A stretch of DNA of 57,960 nt from JBKQHQ01 sp052148715 (GCA_052148715.1 JBKQHQ010000232.1:1-57960); one strand, 5' to 3'; counted from the first letter of the stretch, positions 33,804 to 42,691 are shown. Notes: a model not told the origin generated them from the sequence alone. Translations and numbers: made by a program.

Positions 33804-34409
33804 TCAGACTGCTGTTGACCAGGAGTGCGCTGGTAGCACACGCCCGGGGACGACCGAGCTCACGAGCGCGAGCTTCTTGGTTATCCGCACCAGCCGGGCA
33901 TCCCCGATCGGCGCCGTGATCCCGAAACCAAGCTTTCGGGCGAGCGCTTTCATCGGCTCGTTGCTGCGCAGCACGTCGCCGAAGAGATAGCACACGCGGA
34001 GATGTTTGGTCCGGCGCGCGACGTTCGCGAGCAACTGCGTGCCCAATGCCCTGCGCCGCCAAGCCTCGGCAACCGAGACCGAGACCTCGCAGCCAAGCCC
34101 GTCCGCTGCAACGGCGTAACGCGCTTCGCCGATGATGCAGGATCCGCCCTCCGCCGCTGTCTCGGCGATCAAGGTGCGTTCGCTCCGGTGATCAGCGTGC
34201 GTCATGCGGTGAAGTTCCGCCGCCGACAGCTCGTTCAGTGAGCCGAGAAAACGGCTGTGCCGCGAGGCCGGCGAGAGGCCGTGGATGTAGGCCTGAATGC
34301 TTTCGGCATCCTGCGGGCCCGCCGGCCGAACCGTAACGCGTTCGCCGCCCGGCAAATATAGCAGCTGCGTCAATTCTGAGTCGTCGTCGCGACCAGTGCC
34401 CGTGCACAT
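33804..34409 (-). CDS. GNAT family acetyltransferase
   Basis: 201 residues from ATG 34409 (GTG 34448 is an alternative 13 codons longer). It shows Val-Thr-Val-Arg-Pro-Ala-Gly-Pro-Gln-Asp at the start of the fold, Phe-Leu-Gly-Ser-Leu-Asn-Glu-Leu in the first helix region, Cys-Glu-Val-Ser-Val-Ser-Val-Ala and Arg-Arg-Arg-Ala-Leu-Gly-Thr-Gln-Leu-Leu (acetyl-CoA loop), and a final Lys-Leu-Gly-Phe. It looks like the stand-alone relative of the acetyltransferase domain of protein acetyltransferases. It follows the DUF2917 gene by 16 bases on the same strand, and the two are divergent from a LysR gene. Confidence 0.8.
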   Translation of the reverse strand: MCTGTGRDDDSELTQLLYLPGGERVTVRPAGPQDAESIQAYIHGLSPASRHSRFLGSLNELSAAELHRMTHADHRSERTLIAETAAEGGSCIIGEARYAVAADGLGCEVSVSVAEAWRRRALGTQLLANVARRTKHLRVCYLFGDVLRSNEPMKALARKLGFGITAPIGDARLVRITKKLALVSSVVPGRVLPAHSWSTAV

Positions 34410-34425
34410 AACAGATCCGGCTTGA

Positions 34426-34725
34426 CTATGCGGCACGCCGCGACCCACCAGATTGCAAGGAATTTGCTTCAGTCGCCCACACGCCGTCGGCCGCGGTGAG
34501 AACGGCGACGTGCGCCGGGCCGACCGGCGCGCTCACCAGCGCCAGCCCGGGCCGATCAAGGACGAACGATTGCCCGTCATAGATCACGATGTCGTCTGCA
34601 TCGTTTGCCTGTGTGATCCACAGCACGCCGTCGAGGCAGGCCACCGTCAGCCCTTCGCCGTCATGAATATTGATGACCTCGCGGGCTCTTAGCTGAACCT
34701 TGATTGCATCTTGCTGCGCGGACAT
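34426..34725 (-). CDS. DUF2917 family protein
   Basis: 99 residues from ATG 34725, with GGAG six bases upstream. The conserved small barrel includes Val-Ile-Asn-Ile-His-Asp-Gly-Glu-Gly-Leu-Thr, Cys-Leu-Asp-Gly-Val-Leu-Trp-Ile-Thr-Gln-Ala-Asn-Asp-Ala-Asp-Asp and Gly-Gln-Ser-Phe-Val-Leu-Asp-Arg-Pro-Gly, a cupin-like, beta-rich domain of unknown function. In many proteobacteria it is paired with a divergently transcribed LysR-type regulator, and it is here (34861-35799). Ligand sensing or control by that regulator is an inference. Confidence 0.82.
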   Translation of the reverse strand: MSAQQDAIKVQLRAREVINIHDGEGLTVACLDGVLWITQANDADDIVIYDGQSFVLDRPGLALVSAPVGPAHVAVLTAADGVWATEANSLQSGGSRRAA

Positions 34726-34860
34726 GCGAACTCCTCTTGCATGAGCGCCGCGCATGCGATTTCATGTCTCCGCCGCGCAGGCATCTCCATGGGTGGATCA
34801 TGCGACGTAATCCGCAGCGGCTCAAACGATCAATTCTCACCGGATGCATGAGTTTTGGGA

Positions 34861-35799
34861 ATGTATAATAAACGCTACAGCCTGCCGCAGGTCGCCTTTT
34901 TCCAGGGCTTCGAGGCGGCGGCGCGGAACTTGAGCTTCACCAAGGCGGCCGAGGAGCTGTTCATCACGCAATCCGCGGTGAGCCGGCAGATCAAGGCGCT
35001 CGAGCAGCACCTCGGGGTGATGTTGTTCGAGCGGCGGCCGCGCGCGCTGGTTTTGACCGAGCATGGTCAGGCACTCTATGGCGTGACCGTGGACGTGCTC
35101 GAGCGTTTGCAAGCCGCGGTCGATCGGCTCAAGACGGATAGCCGGACGCGTCAGCTCTCGATCACCACGACGACGGGGTTTGCCTCGCTGTGGCTCATTC
35201 CGCGGCTGCAACGGTTCACCAGCCTCTACCCCGATATCGACGTGCGCATCTCGGCCACCAGCGACGCGCTCAACCTGGAACGCAGTCTGGTGGACCTCGC
35301 GATCCGCTACTGTCCGCCCGAAACCGTGCCCGAGGGAGCAACGAGGCTTTTCGGCGAGGAAGTGCTTCCGGTGTGCAACCCGTCGCTGCTGCGCAACCGC
35401 TCACGGCCGCTGAAGCGACCGCCGGACTTGAAGGGCCACACCTTGCTGCATTTTGACTATCCGGGCGCGACGAAATCCTTCATGGACTGGGGCACCTGGC
35501 TGACGGCGTTAGGCATCGGCGAGCTGAAATCGGCCGGGACATTGCACTTCACTCAGTACGAGCAGATGATTCAGGCGGCGATCAATGGACAGGGCGTCGC
35601 ACTCGGCCGTCAGCCTCTGGTGAATGAGTTGATTGCGTCGGGCGCTCTGGTCGCGCCGTTCAAGAAGGCGGTGGTCGGCTCGCGGGCGTATTTCATCATC
35701 GAGTCGCAAGCCGCGGCGGGCAAGGGGCACGTCCGGCGGTTCGCCGCGTGGCTGCTCGAAGAAGTCAAGCGGGACTCGGCGCGCGAAAGGGAGGGATAA
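34861..35799 (+). CDS. LysR-type transcriptional regulator, GcvA-like
   Basis: 312 residues from ATG 34861. The N-terminal winged helix-turn-helix spans ~12-75 (Phe-Thr-Lys-Ala-Ala-Glu-Glu-Leu-Phe-Ile-Thr-Gln-Ser-Ala-Val-Ser-Arg-Gln-Ile). The periplasmic-binding-like effector domain spans ~95-300 (Arg-Tyr-Cys-Pro-Pro-Glu, Asp-Tyr-Pro-Gly-Ala, Gly-Gln-Gly-Val-Ala-Leu-Gly-Arg). It diverges from the DUF2917-GNAT pair across a 135-base region, which should contain its binding site. By usual LysR behaviour it would regulate those genes and itself. The effector is unknown. Confidence 0.9.
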   Translation: MYNKRYSLPQVAFFQGFEAAARNLSFTKAAEELFITQSAVSRQIKALEQHLGVMLFERRPRALVLTEHGQALYGVTVDVLERLQAAVDRLKTDSRTRQLSITTTTGFASLWLIPRLQRFTSLYPDIDVRISATSDALNLERSLVDLAIRYCPPETVPEGATRLFGEEVLPVCNPSLLRNRSRPLKRPPDLKGHTLLHFDYPGATKSFMDWGTWLTALGIGELKSAGTLHFTQYEQMIQAAINGQGVALGRQPLVNELIASGALVAPFKKAVVGSRAYFIIESQAAAGKGHVRRFAAWLLEEVKRDSAREREG

Positions 35800-36022
35800 A
35801 CGGTTGCGTTCACCGCGCGGCGATGGCCGCTGCGAGCGCAGATGGGCGCGGTGCGCCGTCGGGTGCGGACGACGCGAAACAAGCATTACCCGAAATCCCC
35901 TGAGTTCACAGGCGGGGCGCTTGCAGTTGCGCTGGCGCGCCACCGAGCGTCGCCCCGACGCTCGAATCAGGTACAATGGGCGGCGATCCGTGGACGGTGT
36001 CTGCTTGGTCGAGGGGGGCGAA

Positions 36023-36322
36023 ATGGGAGCGCTCGACGAATTCCTGAACTCTCGCGAATATAGCCGCGATTACGCTGACGCGCGGATCGCGGAGGCGGGA
36101 GATGCGCTGCCTGCGCTGCAGGAGAAATTCAAGCAAGGCGGGCTCGAAGGGGAGAGGCTGTTTATAAGGGCTGCCCGCGTCTTCTGGAAGCGCGACGGGA
36201 GCGCCGTCATGCGGCGCTTTATCGAAACTCAGTTTGCGCTGTTGCCGGTCGAATCGCAGCAGCGCATCGTGTCGCACCTGCTTACGATCGTATTCGAGGT
36301 GGGCGACAAAGCCGACTTTTGA
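36023..36322 (+). CDS. Small hypothetical protein
   Basis: 99 residues from ATG 36023, with GAGGGGGG about seven bases upstream; a longer open reading to 35633 is shadow. The product is helical and acidic at the N-terminus (Ala-Leu-Asp-Glu-Phe-Leu, Arg-Asp-Tyr-Ala-Asp-Ala). The rest (Phe-Lys-Gln-Gly-Gly-Leu-Glu-Gly, Met-Arg-Arg-Phe-Ile-Glu-Thr-Gln-Phe) is not from a family I recognise. No signal peptide or membrane segment is present. Confidence 0.6.
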   Translation: MGALDEFLNSREYSRDYADARIAEAGDALPALQEKFKQGGLEGERLFIRAARVFWKRDGSAVMRRFIETQFALLPVESQQRIVSHLLTIVFEVGDKADF

Positions 36323-36419
36323 TTGTTGCTATTTGGCAACGCCCGCATAAATTTGCAAGCGCTCCGGTGGGCGTGGTCGAACAGCGGACATACTGAAATT
36401 CGCTGCCGACAAAGCGCCA

Positions 36420-36611
36420 TTATCCGCGGCGGCTGCCCGGCCCAGAAGCCGCTACCGACGTGGTCGATTCAAGCCTTCTGGCGTCCTCCAGCATTTCGTC
36501 GCAGAGGCTTTCCAGCGCGTTCTTAGTCCAGGTATCGCGGGCTGTCTGGGCGCGTTGGAAGCATTCGCTCGCGCGCTTGCGGTATAGTTCGGCAGCGTAT
36601 GAGATTCCCAT
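36420..36611 (-). CDS. Small helical protein of the Bradyrhizobium YRxRAxEC type
   Basis: 63 residues from ATG 36611, with a strong GGAGGTGA Shine-Dalgarno seven bases upstream. The pattern Tyr-Arg-Lys-Arg-Ala-Ser-Glu-Cys-Phe-Gln-Arg-Ala followed by Asp-Glu-Met-Leu-Glu-Asp-Ala-Arg-Arg-Leu-Glu resembles the many short helical proteins of unknown role found in Bradyrhizobium relatives. Two further genes here (48777-48992 and 49218-49448) have a similar look. Confidence 0.65.
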   Translation of the reverse strand: MGISYAAELYRKRASECFQRAQTARDTWTKNALESLCDEMLEDARRLESTTSVAASGPGSRRG

Positions 36612-36845
36612 TAGTAGTCACCTCCGAAACTCGACTCTTCTTGTAGCAAATCAGACAGGTCGAAGACTGTCTCCAACAATTTAGGGACGCTGCACAGCAA
36701 AATTAGGACAGTTTGCCCCGGAATAGGAAGGCACTGCCGGCGACTTCCCTGCGGCTTCATCGCACCTCGCCTGCCGAGGCTGGGTAGGTTTGTAGGTCGA
36801 TGGCGTTACCTAAATATTGTCTAGGCTATCAACGCGCCGCCAAGT

Positions 36846-39074
36846 CTACCGACAGACGTGCTGTCCGTTCACGACCTCCGCGGTCTTGCCGGCCGGGCAA
36901 GATGGCGGCGCCGGTTTAGCCGCAGCGGCGGTCGCAGGCGGCGCAGCGTGCGCGGCCGGCGGCGGAGCGCGCGCCGGCGGGGGCGGTAAAGCCGTGCGCG
37001 CCACGGCCGGCTGCGGCGGCGAGGCGCGGGTCGCGGCGGTCGGCGGAACGGGAGGCGCGGCAGCCGCGGGAGCCGCGGGTGGAGGTGGAGTACGCGGCAG
37101 GGCGGCCGTGGGCGCGAGCGGCGCGTGCGACGGTGCAGCCGCCGGCGCCGGTGGCGCGTGCGGCAAGGCAGCGGCCGGCGCCGCCGGGGTGCGGGGCGGC
37201 GCCGCTGCTGGCGGCGCTGGCGGGTTGCCGACGGCGGGCGCGGGCAAACCGGCCGCCGGCGCCTGGCGGCCAGCCGCCGGCTGGGCAGTGGCCGGCGGTT
37301 GCGCCGGCTTTTTCGCTCCGGTTGCGGGCGGAGTCGCGGGCGTCGCCGTCGCCTGGTTGCCAAGGGCCGGCGGTGTGGCCGCCGACGGCGGAGGCTTGCC
37401 GCCCGGCACACCGGCAGGCTGCGCCCCGGCCGGTCCCGGCCGGCGGGTTTGTCCTGGTGGGGCAACTCCAGGGGCCAGAGATCCGCGGCGAACTCCCGGA
37501 AGGGCGGCGCCGGGAGCGTTGGTCCCCGCGGCACCCGGCCCGGTCGGAGCTTGAACCGGCTGCAGGCTTGCTTTTTTGGCGAGCGAGGGAGGCAGCGACG
37601 GCGGTGCCGCGGCCGCGGCTGCGGCCACCCCGCCGGCGGGCGCATTGCCGTTGACGACCGCGCTCGTGTGAATGTTGGCGAAAATCACGTTGTTGGGCGG
37701 CGGTGCCACATATCTTGGCGGATTGAAGAAGACCGGCACCGGCACGAACGCCGGCACCGGCAGCACAAATGCGATCGTCGGCGGTGGCGGCGGCGGCAGC
37801 ACGACGAGCTCCGGCGGCGGTGGCGGCAGCAGATAGACCGGCGGCGGCGGCGGCGGCTCGAAGCCGAAGCTCGGATCGTCGAACACGAGAACCGGGCGGT
37901 CGACAAAGACCGCCATCTCCTCGTCGGGAGGCGGCGCCACGTCATAGCTGATGGTTGCGAACGATCGGGGCGGCTCGAGCGCCGCGGCGAGCCGGGCCAG
38001 GCGCCGACGCGCGTCGAAGGCGTGCGGGCCGCGCGGATAGCGCCGCAAATACGACCAATAGGCGGCCGGCGTGGCGACCAGGTAGGTTCGCCGCCAAACA
38101 AGCGCCTCGCGTCGCGCCGCGATGATGACGCGAACCCGCCGCGCCATCGGGTCGTCCGGATAGGCGCCGATGAACTCCTCGTACGCGGGCAGCGTGTCCC
38201 GCTGCAAAGCGATGAGATAAGCCTCTTGCGCATCGAGATCGCGGATCGGCCTTGACCGGTAGCTCGCCACTTGGTCGTCCGAGACGGCCGGGGATGGGGC
38301 GTCGGCCGTCGGCTCGAAAAACACAAAAGGAGCGTCGACCGCCGACACGTCCCACGGCACGTCGGCGCCGTTCGTCTCCTCGTTGACGCGCAGGCGCAGC
38401 CGGTCGAACAGGTCGCCGACCGGGAGGCCGCCTTCGCGTATCATCTCGATCAGCCCATGCGCATAAGCCCCGTACGGTCCTTGCTCGTCGGGCGCGACGG
38501 TGCCGGGTGCCGCGTTGAATGCGATCAACACGCCGGGATCCGGATCGATGAGCGCCAGACCGCTGGCCAGGGGCTGACCGGATTGCACGAACGGATTTCG
38601 TCGCGCCGCGTCCAACACCACGAGCATCGCCTTCAGCCGCAGCGCCGCGAGTGCTTTGGTATAGTCGGTAAGGCGCAGCGCCTCGACCGGCACGTCGGTG
38701 TCGCGCGCAAGCCGAGCATCGACCGGAACCAGATAATTCTCGCCCTCCAGCTGCAGCCCGTATCCGGCGAAGTAGATGAAGGCGACGGTGCCGGGGCCCG
38801 CCGCCGACGCCTTGTCGAGGAAATCGCGAAAAGCGCGGCGCAATGAATCGAGGTCGAGATCGCGGGCGCCGACCACATCAAAGCCGGCGGCCTGCAGCGT
38901 CTGCGCCACCAGACCCGCATCATTGGCGGCTGTGACCGGGCCGCCAGCCTGGTAGCCGGAATTGCCGATCACCAACGCGATGCGGGTCTCGGGCTGCTGG
39001 GCACGCAACGTCGAGAACGAGGCGAGTGCCAGCAGCAGCGCGGCAGCGAGCAGGAATCTAATAACTTGGCTCAT
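36846..39074 (-). CDS. Caspase-fold (peptidase C14-like) exported protein lacking both catalytic residues
   Basis: 742 residues from ATG 39074, with a signal peptide (hydrophobic residues 5-22, cleavage near Leu-Arg-Ala-Gln). A caspase p20-like domain covers ~30-260: Arg-Ile-Ala-Leu-Val-Ile-Gly-Asn-Ser-Gly-Tyr opens it. Where the catalytic Gly-His-Gly should be, the sequence reads Tyr-Phe-Ala-Gly-Tyr105-Gly, and where Asp-Ala-Cys-Arg should be it reads Asp-Ala-Ala157-Arg. The dyad is therefore gone and the protein should be proteolytically dead. Residues ~300-390 are a helical linker (Tyr-Glu-Glu-Phe-Ile-Gly-Ala-Tyr-Pro). Beyond ~400 lies a long Pro/Ala-rich tail, ending with Cys-Pro-Ala-Gly-Lys-Thr and a final Val-Cys-Arg. 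A scaffold or binding role in the periplasm is inferred. Confidence 0.85.
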   Translation of the reverse strand: MSQVIRFLLAAALLLALASFSTLRAQQPETRIALVIGNSGYQAGGPVTAANDAGLVAQTLQAAGFDVVGARDLDLDSLRRAFRDFLDKASAAGPGTVAFIYFAGYGLQLEGENYLVPVDARLARDTDVPVEALRLTDYTKALAALRLKAMLVVLDAARRNPFVQSGQPLASGLALIDPDPGVLIAFNAAPGTVAPDEQGPYGAYAHGLIEMIREGGLPVGDLFDRLRLRVNEETNGADVPWDVSAVDAPFVFFEPTADAPSPAVSDDQVASYRSRPIRDLDAQEAYLIALQRDTLPAYEEFIGAYPDDPMARRVRVIIAARREALVWRRTYLVATPAAYWSYLRRYPRGPHAFDARRRLARLAAALEPPRSFATISYDVAPPPDEEMAVFVDRPVLVFDDPSFGFEPPPPPPVYLLPPPPPELVVLPPPPPPTIAFVLPVPAFVPVPVFFNPPRYVAPPPNNVIFANIHTSAVVNGNAPAGGVAAAAAAAPPSLPPSLAKKASLQPVQAPTGPGAAGTNAPGAALPGVRRGSLAPGVAPPGQTRRPGPAGAQPAGVPGGKPPPSAATPPALGNQATATPATPPATGAKKPAQPPATAQPAAGRQAPAAGLPAPAVGNPPAPPAAAPPRTPAAPAAALPHAPPAPAAAPSHAPLAPTAALPRTPPPPAAPAAAAPPVPPTAATRASPPQPAVARTALPPPPARAPPPAAHAAPPATAAAAKPAPPSCPAGKTAEVVNGQHVCR

Positions 39075-39398
39075 AGGGCACGGCCTCGAGCTAGACAGAG
39101 AGCCGCAACGATAAGGCAGCGAGGCGACGGAACTATGGACGAACAGCAACAAGGCTCAAACAAGGCGGCGATTGGATCGCCACATTTTCAATGAGCCGGC
39201 GAGGGGGTCGACATTGTGCGCGGCGGGGCAACAGCGCGTAATCTTTGGGAGCGATGGCTCTTATGCGAGACTAAGGTTCGCGCGCGGAATTTCCAAAGGT
39301 CTCGTCAGTGCGGTAGTATCGCACTTGCTTACGTTCTTGTTGGAAGCACGCGGCGTCGCCGGTCGTGAAACTTCGAACCGTCGAAGGCAGGTAATTTA
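39075..39398. other. Intergenic region between divergent genes, nothing recognised
   Basis: 324 bases between the caspase-like gene (minus) and the ureidoglycolate lyase-like gene (plus). It must contain both promoters. I see no repeat, RNA hairpin with a T-tail or small gene in it. Confidence 0.5.
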
Positions 39399-39920
39399 AT
39401 GAGGGGCGCAACTTCGGATCCAGACACGGTCATCCGTGATCTGCCGGTGCGATCGATCACGCGCGAAGCGTTCGCTCCGTTCGGTGATTTGATTCCGCCG
39501 ATCGAGGACGGGGTGCCGTTTGGTTCGGACGATGCCAAGCTTGATCTCGCCGGCGGAATCCCGCGGCTCTACATCATGCGGCTGCCGCGCCGGGGCTTGG
39601 AGGTTCGCCAGATCACGCGTCACCGGGGGGTTACGCAATGTCTCGCCGCCATGGGCGGAAAGTCATGGCTGATGGCGGTGGCGCCGCCCAAGGAACTCGA
39701 CCGCGCGACTGCCGAGCCCGCATTGACGGACATCGTGGGGTTCTTTGTGCCGGGGACGGTAGCGGTGAAACTTCACCGCGGGACGTGGCACGCCGGCCCA
39801 TTCTTTGAGGACGAGGAGATCAGTTTTCTCAATCTGGAACTCAGCGACACCAACGAGGTGGACCATCAGAATTCCTCTCTCCTTGAGCGCTTTGGTTGCG
39901 CGCTCCGCTTCGCCGTCTAG
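39399..39920 (+). CDS. Ureidoglycolate lyase family protein (AllA-like)
   Basis: 173 residues from ATG 39399, normal for the family. AllA releases urea from ureidoglycolate to give glyoxylate in purine/allantoin catabolism. Family signatures are Arg-Glu-Ala-Phe-Ala-Pro-Phe-Gly-Asp near residue 22, Ile-Thr-Arg-His-Arg-Gly-Val-Thr-Gln-Cys, Trp-Leu-Met-Ala-Val-Ala-Pro-Pro, and Leu-His-Arg-Gly-Thr-Trp-His-Ala-Gly-Pro with the conserved histidines of the cupin-like site. The last block (Asn-Leu-Glu-Leu-Ser-Asp-Thr-Asn-Glu-Val-Asp-His) is typical. No other allantoin genes are adjacent, so the real substrate may be a related carbamoyl compound. Confidence 0.85.
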   Translation: MRGATSDPDTVIRDLPVRSITREAFAPFGDLIPPIEDGVPFGSDDAKLDLAGGIPRLYIMRLPRRGLEVRQITRHRGVTQCLAAMGGKSWLMAVAPPKELDRATAEPALTDIVGFFVPGTVAVKLHRGTWHAGPFFEDEEISFLNLELSDTNEVDHQNSSLLERFGCALRFAV

Positions 39921-40016
39921 CGAATATGCGCCAATCTTCGACGCGTCTTTTCTGCTCCCCGCGGCCGCCCGCGCCGCCGACGAAAAGATCTCCTGCGCGG
40001 CGCAACGTTGAACGAC

Positions 40017-41216
40017 TCAACGCGGAGCAGGGCCGCTCAGGAAGGGAAAACCGTCGTAGAGCCAGGCGAGGCAGGCGAACATGTGCGCCTCGGACCATTC
40101 GGCCGTCGTCGCGTTGCGCACGTCCCGCGCAATGCCCTCGGCATGATAGAATTCCCAAAGCGAACGCGACTCCAGCGTCACGCGCGCGGTGCGGATGAGG
40201 CGCGCCGCTTCGTGTTGCCGGAATGCCTCCGCGAAATCGCCGCCTGCATGCTCGATCTGCTCGGCGAGACACAGACCGTCTTCGATCGCCATGCATGCTC
40301 CCTGCGCGAGCGACTGCAGTGTCGGGTGTGCGGCGTCGCCGAGCAGCGTCACGCGCCCTTTGCTCCAATGCCGGATGGGATCGCGGTCGGATATGGCCCA
40401 GCGTCGATCGAGGTCCATCATTGCCAGCAAGGCCTTCATCGCCGGCTGCGCGTTTCGATAGGTTTTCTCGAGCTCGCCGCGATAGGCGCTCAGGTCGGCC
40501 TTCTCAGAATAAGTCGCGGTGCGAAAGACCGCCACGATGTTGAACAGCGTTCCATGACGCAGCGGATAGTGGACGATGTGATAGCCCGGCCCGGCCCACA
40601 GCACGACCTCCTCCCGCGGCACGCCATCGGGAACGCGCGTCATCGGGACGATGGTGCGGTGCGCGACGAAGCCGTTCAGCCGCGGGGCGCCCTCATCGCG
40701 GAGCTTGCCGCGGATACGCGAACCCAAGCCGTCCGCGCCAACGAGCGCGGCGCCGTCAAATGTCCTGCCGTCTTCGGTCTGGACTGACACGCGGTCGCCG
40801 CGGTCCTCGAAGTCGCAGACCATGGCATCAGGGACCAACTCGATCGCGTCGGCGTGCCTGCAAGCATCCAGGAGAATATCATGCAGATCGATTCGGTGAA
40901 TGATGATGTAAGGGTACGTGAAGCGATCGCGAAATGCGCGGCCGGTCGGCACCCGCGCCAACTCCGCGCCGGTGAGCGCGTCAAGCATCAGAACCGCCGG
41001 CGGCGAAGCGGACTTGGCCAAAACCTGCTCTTTAACGCCGATCCGATCGAACACGTGAAACACGTTTGGGCCGAACTGGATTCCATATCCGATCGCACCA
41101 AAATCCGGCGCCCCTTCGAGCACGCGCACCGACCATCCGCGGTCGGCCAGCGCCAGCGCGGCCGTGAGCCCGCCAAGACCGCCGCCAACAACGAGAATGG
41201 GATCCTTGCTCGCCAA
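40017..41216 (-). CDS. FAD-dependent aromatic-ring monooxygenase (3-hydroxybenzoate 6-hydroxylase / salicylate hydroxylase-like)
   Basis: 399 residues if it starts at TTG 41216, with a GAGG a few bases upstream; the frame is open farther (to 41543) but that part overlaps the TctC gene. The FAD motif Val-Gly-Gly-Gly-Leu-Gly-Gly-Leu-Thr lies near residue 10, the DG motif (Val-Gly-Ala-Asp-Gly-Leu-Gly-Ser) near 155, and Gly-Asp-Ala-Ala-His-Pro-Thr-Leu-Gln-Ser-Leu-Ala-Gln-Gly near 290. It hydroxylates a phenolic acid ring with NAD(P)H and O2. The pattern is closest to 3-hydroxybenzoate 6-hydroxylases and salicylate hydroxylases. The TctC-type binding protein just upstream on the same strand suggests uptake and use of an aromatic acid. 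Confidence 0.82.
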   Translation of the reverse strand: MASKDPILVVGGGLGGLTAALALADRGWSVRVLEGAPDFGAIGYGIQFGPNVFHVFDRIGVKEQVLAKSASPPAVLMLDALTGAELARVPTGRAFRDRFTYPYIIIHRIDLHDILLDACRHADAIELVPDAMVCDFEDRGDRVSVQTEDGRTFDGAALVGADGLGSRIRGKLRDEGAPRLNGFVAHRTIVPMTRVPDGVPREEVVLWAGPGYHIVHYPLRHGTLFNIVAVFRTATYSEKADLSAYRGELEKTYRNAQPAMKALLAMMDLDRRWAISDRDPIRHWSKGRVTLLGDAAHPTLQSLAQGACMAIEDGLCLAEQIEHAGGDFAEAFRQHEAARLIRTARVTLESRSLWEFYHAEGIARDVRNATTAEWSEAHMFACLAWLYDGFPFLSGPAPR

Positions 41217-41268
41217 AGGAAGCCTCGTAAGCGCGCCCCTCAATCGGCGTTCGCGCGCCGAACGCCCA

Positions 41269-42243
41269 TTACTGCGCCGACTTGATGCCGAGCTCGTTGG
41301 CCATTGCCGCAACCTTCGCCCGTTGCTGCTCGATTGCGGCCGCAAATTCGGCAGGCCCGCCGACGTTGAGAACCTGCCCGGTAACGGTGAGCTGCGCCGC
41401 AATGGCCGGGTCGGCGGCAACCGCTCGGACGTCCGCGGCGATGCGGGTGCGAACCTCGTTCGGCATGTCGGCAAGCCCGAAGAAGCCGACGAGGCCATCG
41501 AAAGCAAGCGCCGGATAGCCGATTTCCGTGACCGTCGGAACATCGGGCGCGGCGGCCGCGCGCTGGCTATTCGTCACCGCGAGCAGTTTGACTTTGCCCG
41601 CTTGGACCTGCGGCCGCACGATGGCGAGTGCCGCAGCATACATCTGTACGCGTCCCTCGGCGAGATCATTGAGGGCCTCGACCGGGTTTCGATACGGAAC
41701 CTTGGACATGGAGAGTCCGGCGCCGTTGAGATAGCCGGCAATCAGGAAATCGAGGGCGCCGGTCGCGCCCGCCCAATTGAGCTGGCCGGGCTGCGCGCGC
41801 ACGAGGCGCAGAAGGTCCGCAAGCGTTTCGGTTTTCAAAGAGGCCGGCACGGCGACGACAATGAGCGTATTGGAGATTCGGGCCACTGGGAGGAGATCCC
41901 CCGGCTTATAGGGCAAGTTGTCGTGGAGATAAGGATGCGCCGTGAACGACGAGGTAGGCGAGCACAGGAGCGTGTGATCATCATGGGCGCTGACGAAAGC
42001 ATTGATGGCGACGATGCCATCGCCGCCCGGACGATTCTCGACCACGACCGGTTGGCCCCAGCGTGCGCCGAGCCGATCGGCGAACAGCCGCGCGCCGATA
42101 TCGACCCCGGAGCCCGGGCCTAGCGGCACGATGAACTTGACCGGTCGCTGCGGCCATGTCTGCGCCATCGACGGAGCCGCCGACGCGAGAAACCCAACGA
42201 AAAGGCCGAGGGCGAGGGCAATAGACGAGCCTCGACTTGGCAT
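41269..42243 (-). CDS. TctC (Bug) family extracytoplasmic binding protein
   Basis: 324 residues from ATG 42243, preceded by GGAGG. A signal peptide (hydrophobic Ala-Leu-Ala-Leu-Gly-Leu-Phe, cleavage near Ser-Met-Ala-Gln, residue ~28) leads into the Bug family fold: Trp-Pro-Gln-Arg-Pro-Val-Lys-Phe-Ile-Val-Pro, the Pro-Gly-Ser-Gly-Val-Asp loop, Val-Val-Glu-Asn-Arg-Pro-Gly-Gly-Asp-Gly, and Asp-Val-Pro-Thr-Val-Thr-Glu-Ile-Gly-Tyr near residue 230. These proteins capture carboxylates. No TctA/TctB permease is beside it. It is the probable first gene of a two-gene unit with the aromatic monooxygenase (53-base gap). Confidence 0.88.
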   Translation of the reverse strand: MPSRGSSIALALGLFVGFLASAAPSMAQTWPQRPVKFIVPLGPGSGVDIGARLFADRLGARWGQPVVVENRPGGDGIVAINAFVSAHDDHTLLCSPTSSFTAHPYLHDNLPYKPGDLLPVARISNTLIVVAVPASLKTETLADLLRLVRAQPGQLNWAGATGALDFLIAGYLNGAGLSMSKVPYRNPVEALNDLAEGRVQMYAAALAIVRPQVQAGKVKLLAVTNSQRAAAAPDVPTVTEIGYPALAFDGLVGFFGLADMPNEVRTRIAADVRAVAADPAIAAQLTVTGQVLNVGGPAEFAAAIEQQRAKVAAMANELGIKSAQ

Positions 42244-42475
42244 GCGTTCCTCCGATTTTTTATGGAAATGCCTTGGAGCGTCTGCCGAGTGGGTTGGACC
42301 GCGCTCCGGATTCTTATATCTCATGCCGTCGCGGCTACCAATGCGCGACGATCGACTCTCTTTGGGATTAAATTCCTAATTATCTAGTTGACACCACAGC
42401 CCCAAGGGCTAGTATGTCGGTCGACAGGCCGACAAAACGCTGAATCCACGGCATTTGCGGCCGGACGAGGCCGCG

Positions 42476-42691
42476 ATGGGCAAGGAATTAAATCCAGACA
42501 TCGAGAGCGAATTGGCTATCGCTATATTCAGAGCGTTGAAAAATAGTGATCCTACGGCGTTCATCCAAGGTGAACCGGCCAGCAAACGAACCACCGTGGA
42601 CGGGACCTTTAACTTGGAAGCAGTAGCTAAGATGATCCTTTGGGATTTAAAAGATCATGTGGGGAATTTATATATAGGAAAAGCAGAATAG
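42476..42691 (+). CDS. Passenger hypothetical protein 1 of the IS1595 element
   Basis: 71 residues from ATG 42476. It is acidic and helical at the start (Pro-Asp-Ile-Glu-Ser-Glu-Leu-Ala-Ile-Ala-Ile-Phe) with a short polar middle, and ends in Asp-Leu-Lys-Asp-His-Val-Gly-Asn-Leu. I do not recognise the family. Its end overlaps the convergent passenger 2 gene by 37 bases, so simultaneous expression would make complementary RNA. Its base composition is nearer the AT-rich passenger block than the host genome. Confidence 0.55.
   Translation: MGKELNPDIESELAIAIFRALKNSDPTAFIQGEPASKRTTVDGTFNLEAVAKMILWDLKDHVGNLYIGKAE

Noticed and set aside
36817..37554. A long plus-strand frame rich in Gly/Ala that could look like a PE-PGRS-type protein
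   Set aside because: It is the reverse-strand shadow of the Pro/Ala-rich tail of the caspase-like gene on the minus strand; it has no ribosome-binding site or other protein features.
36846..37640. Apparent tandem repeats (Pro/Ala, GGCGGC tracts) that might be a CRISPR or VNTR
   Set aside because: The repeats are low-complexity codons of the caspase-like protein's tail, irregular in length, with no unique spacers.
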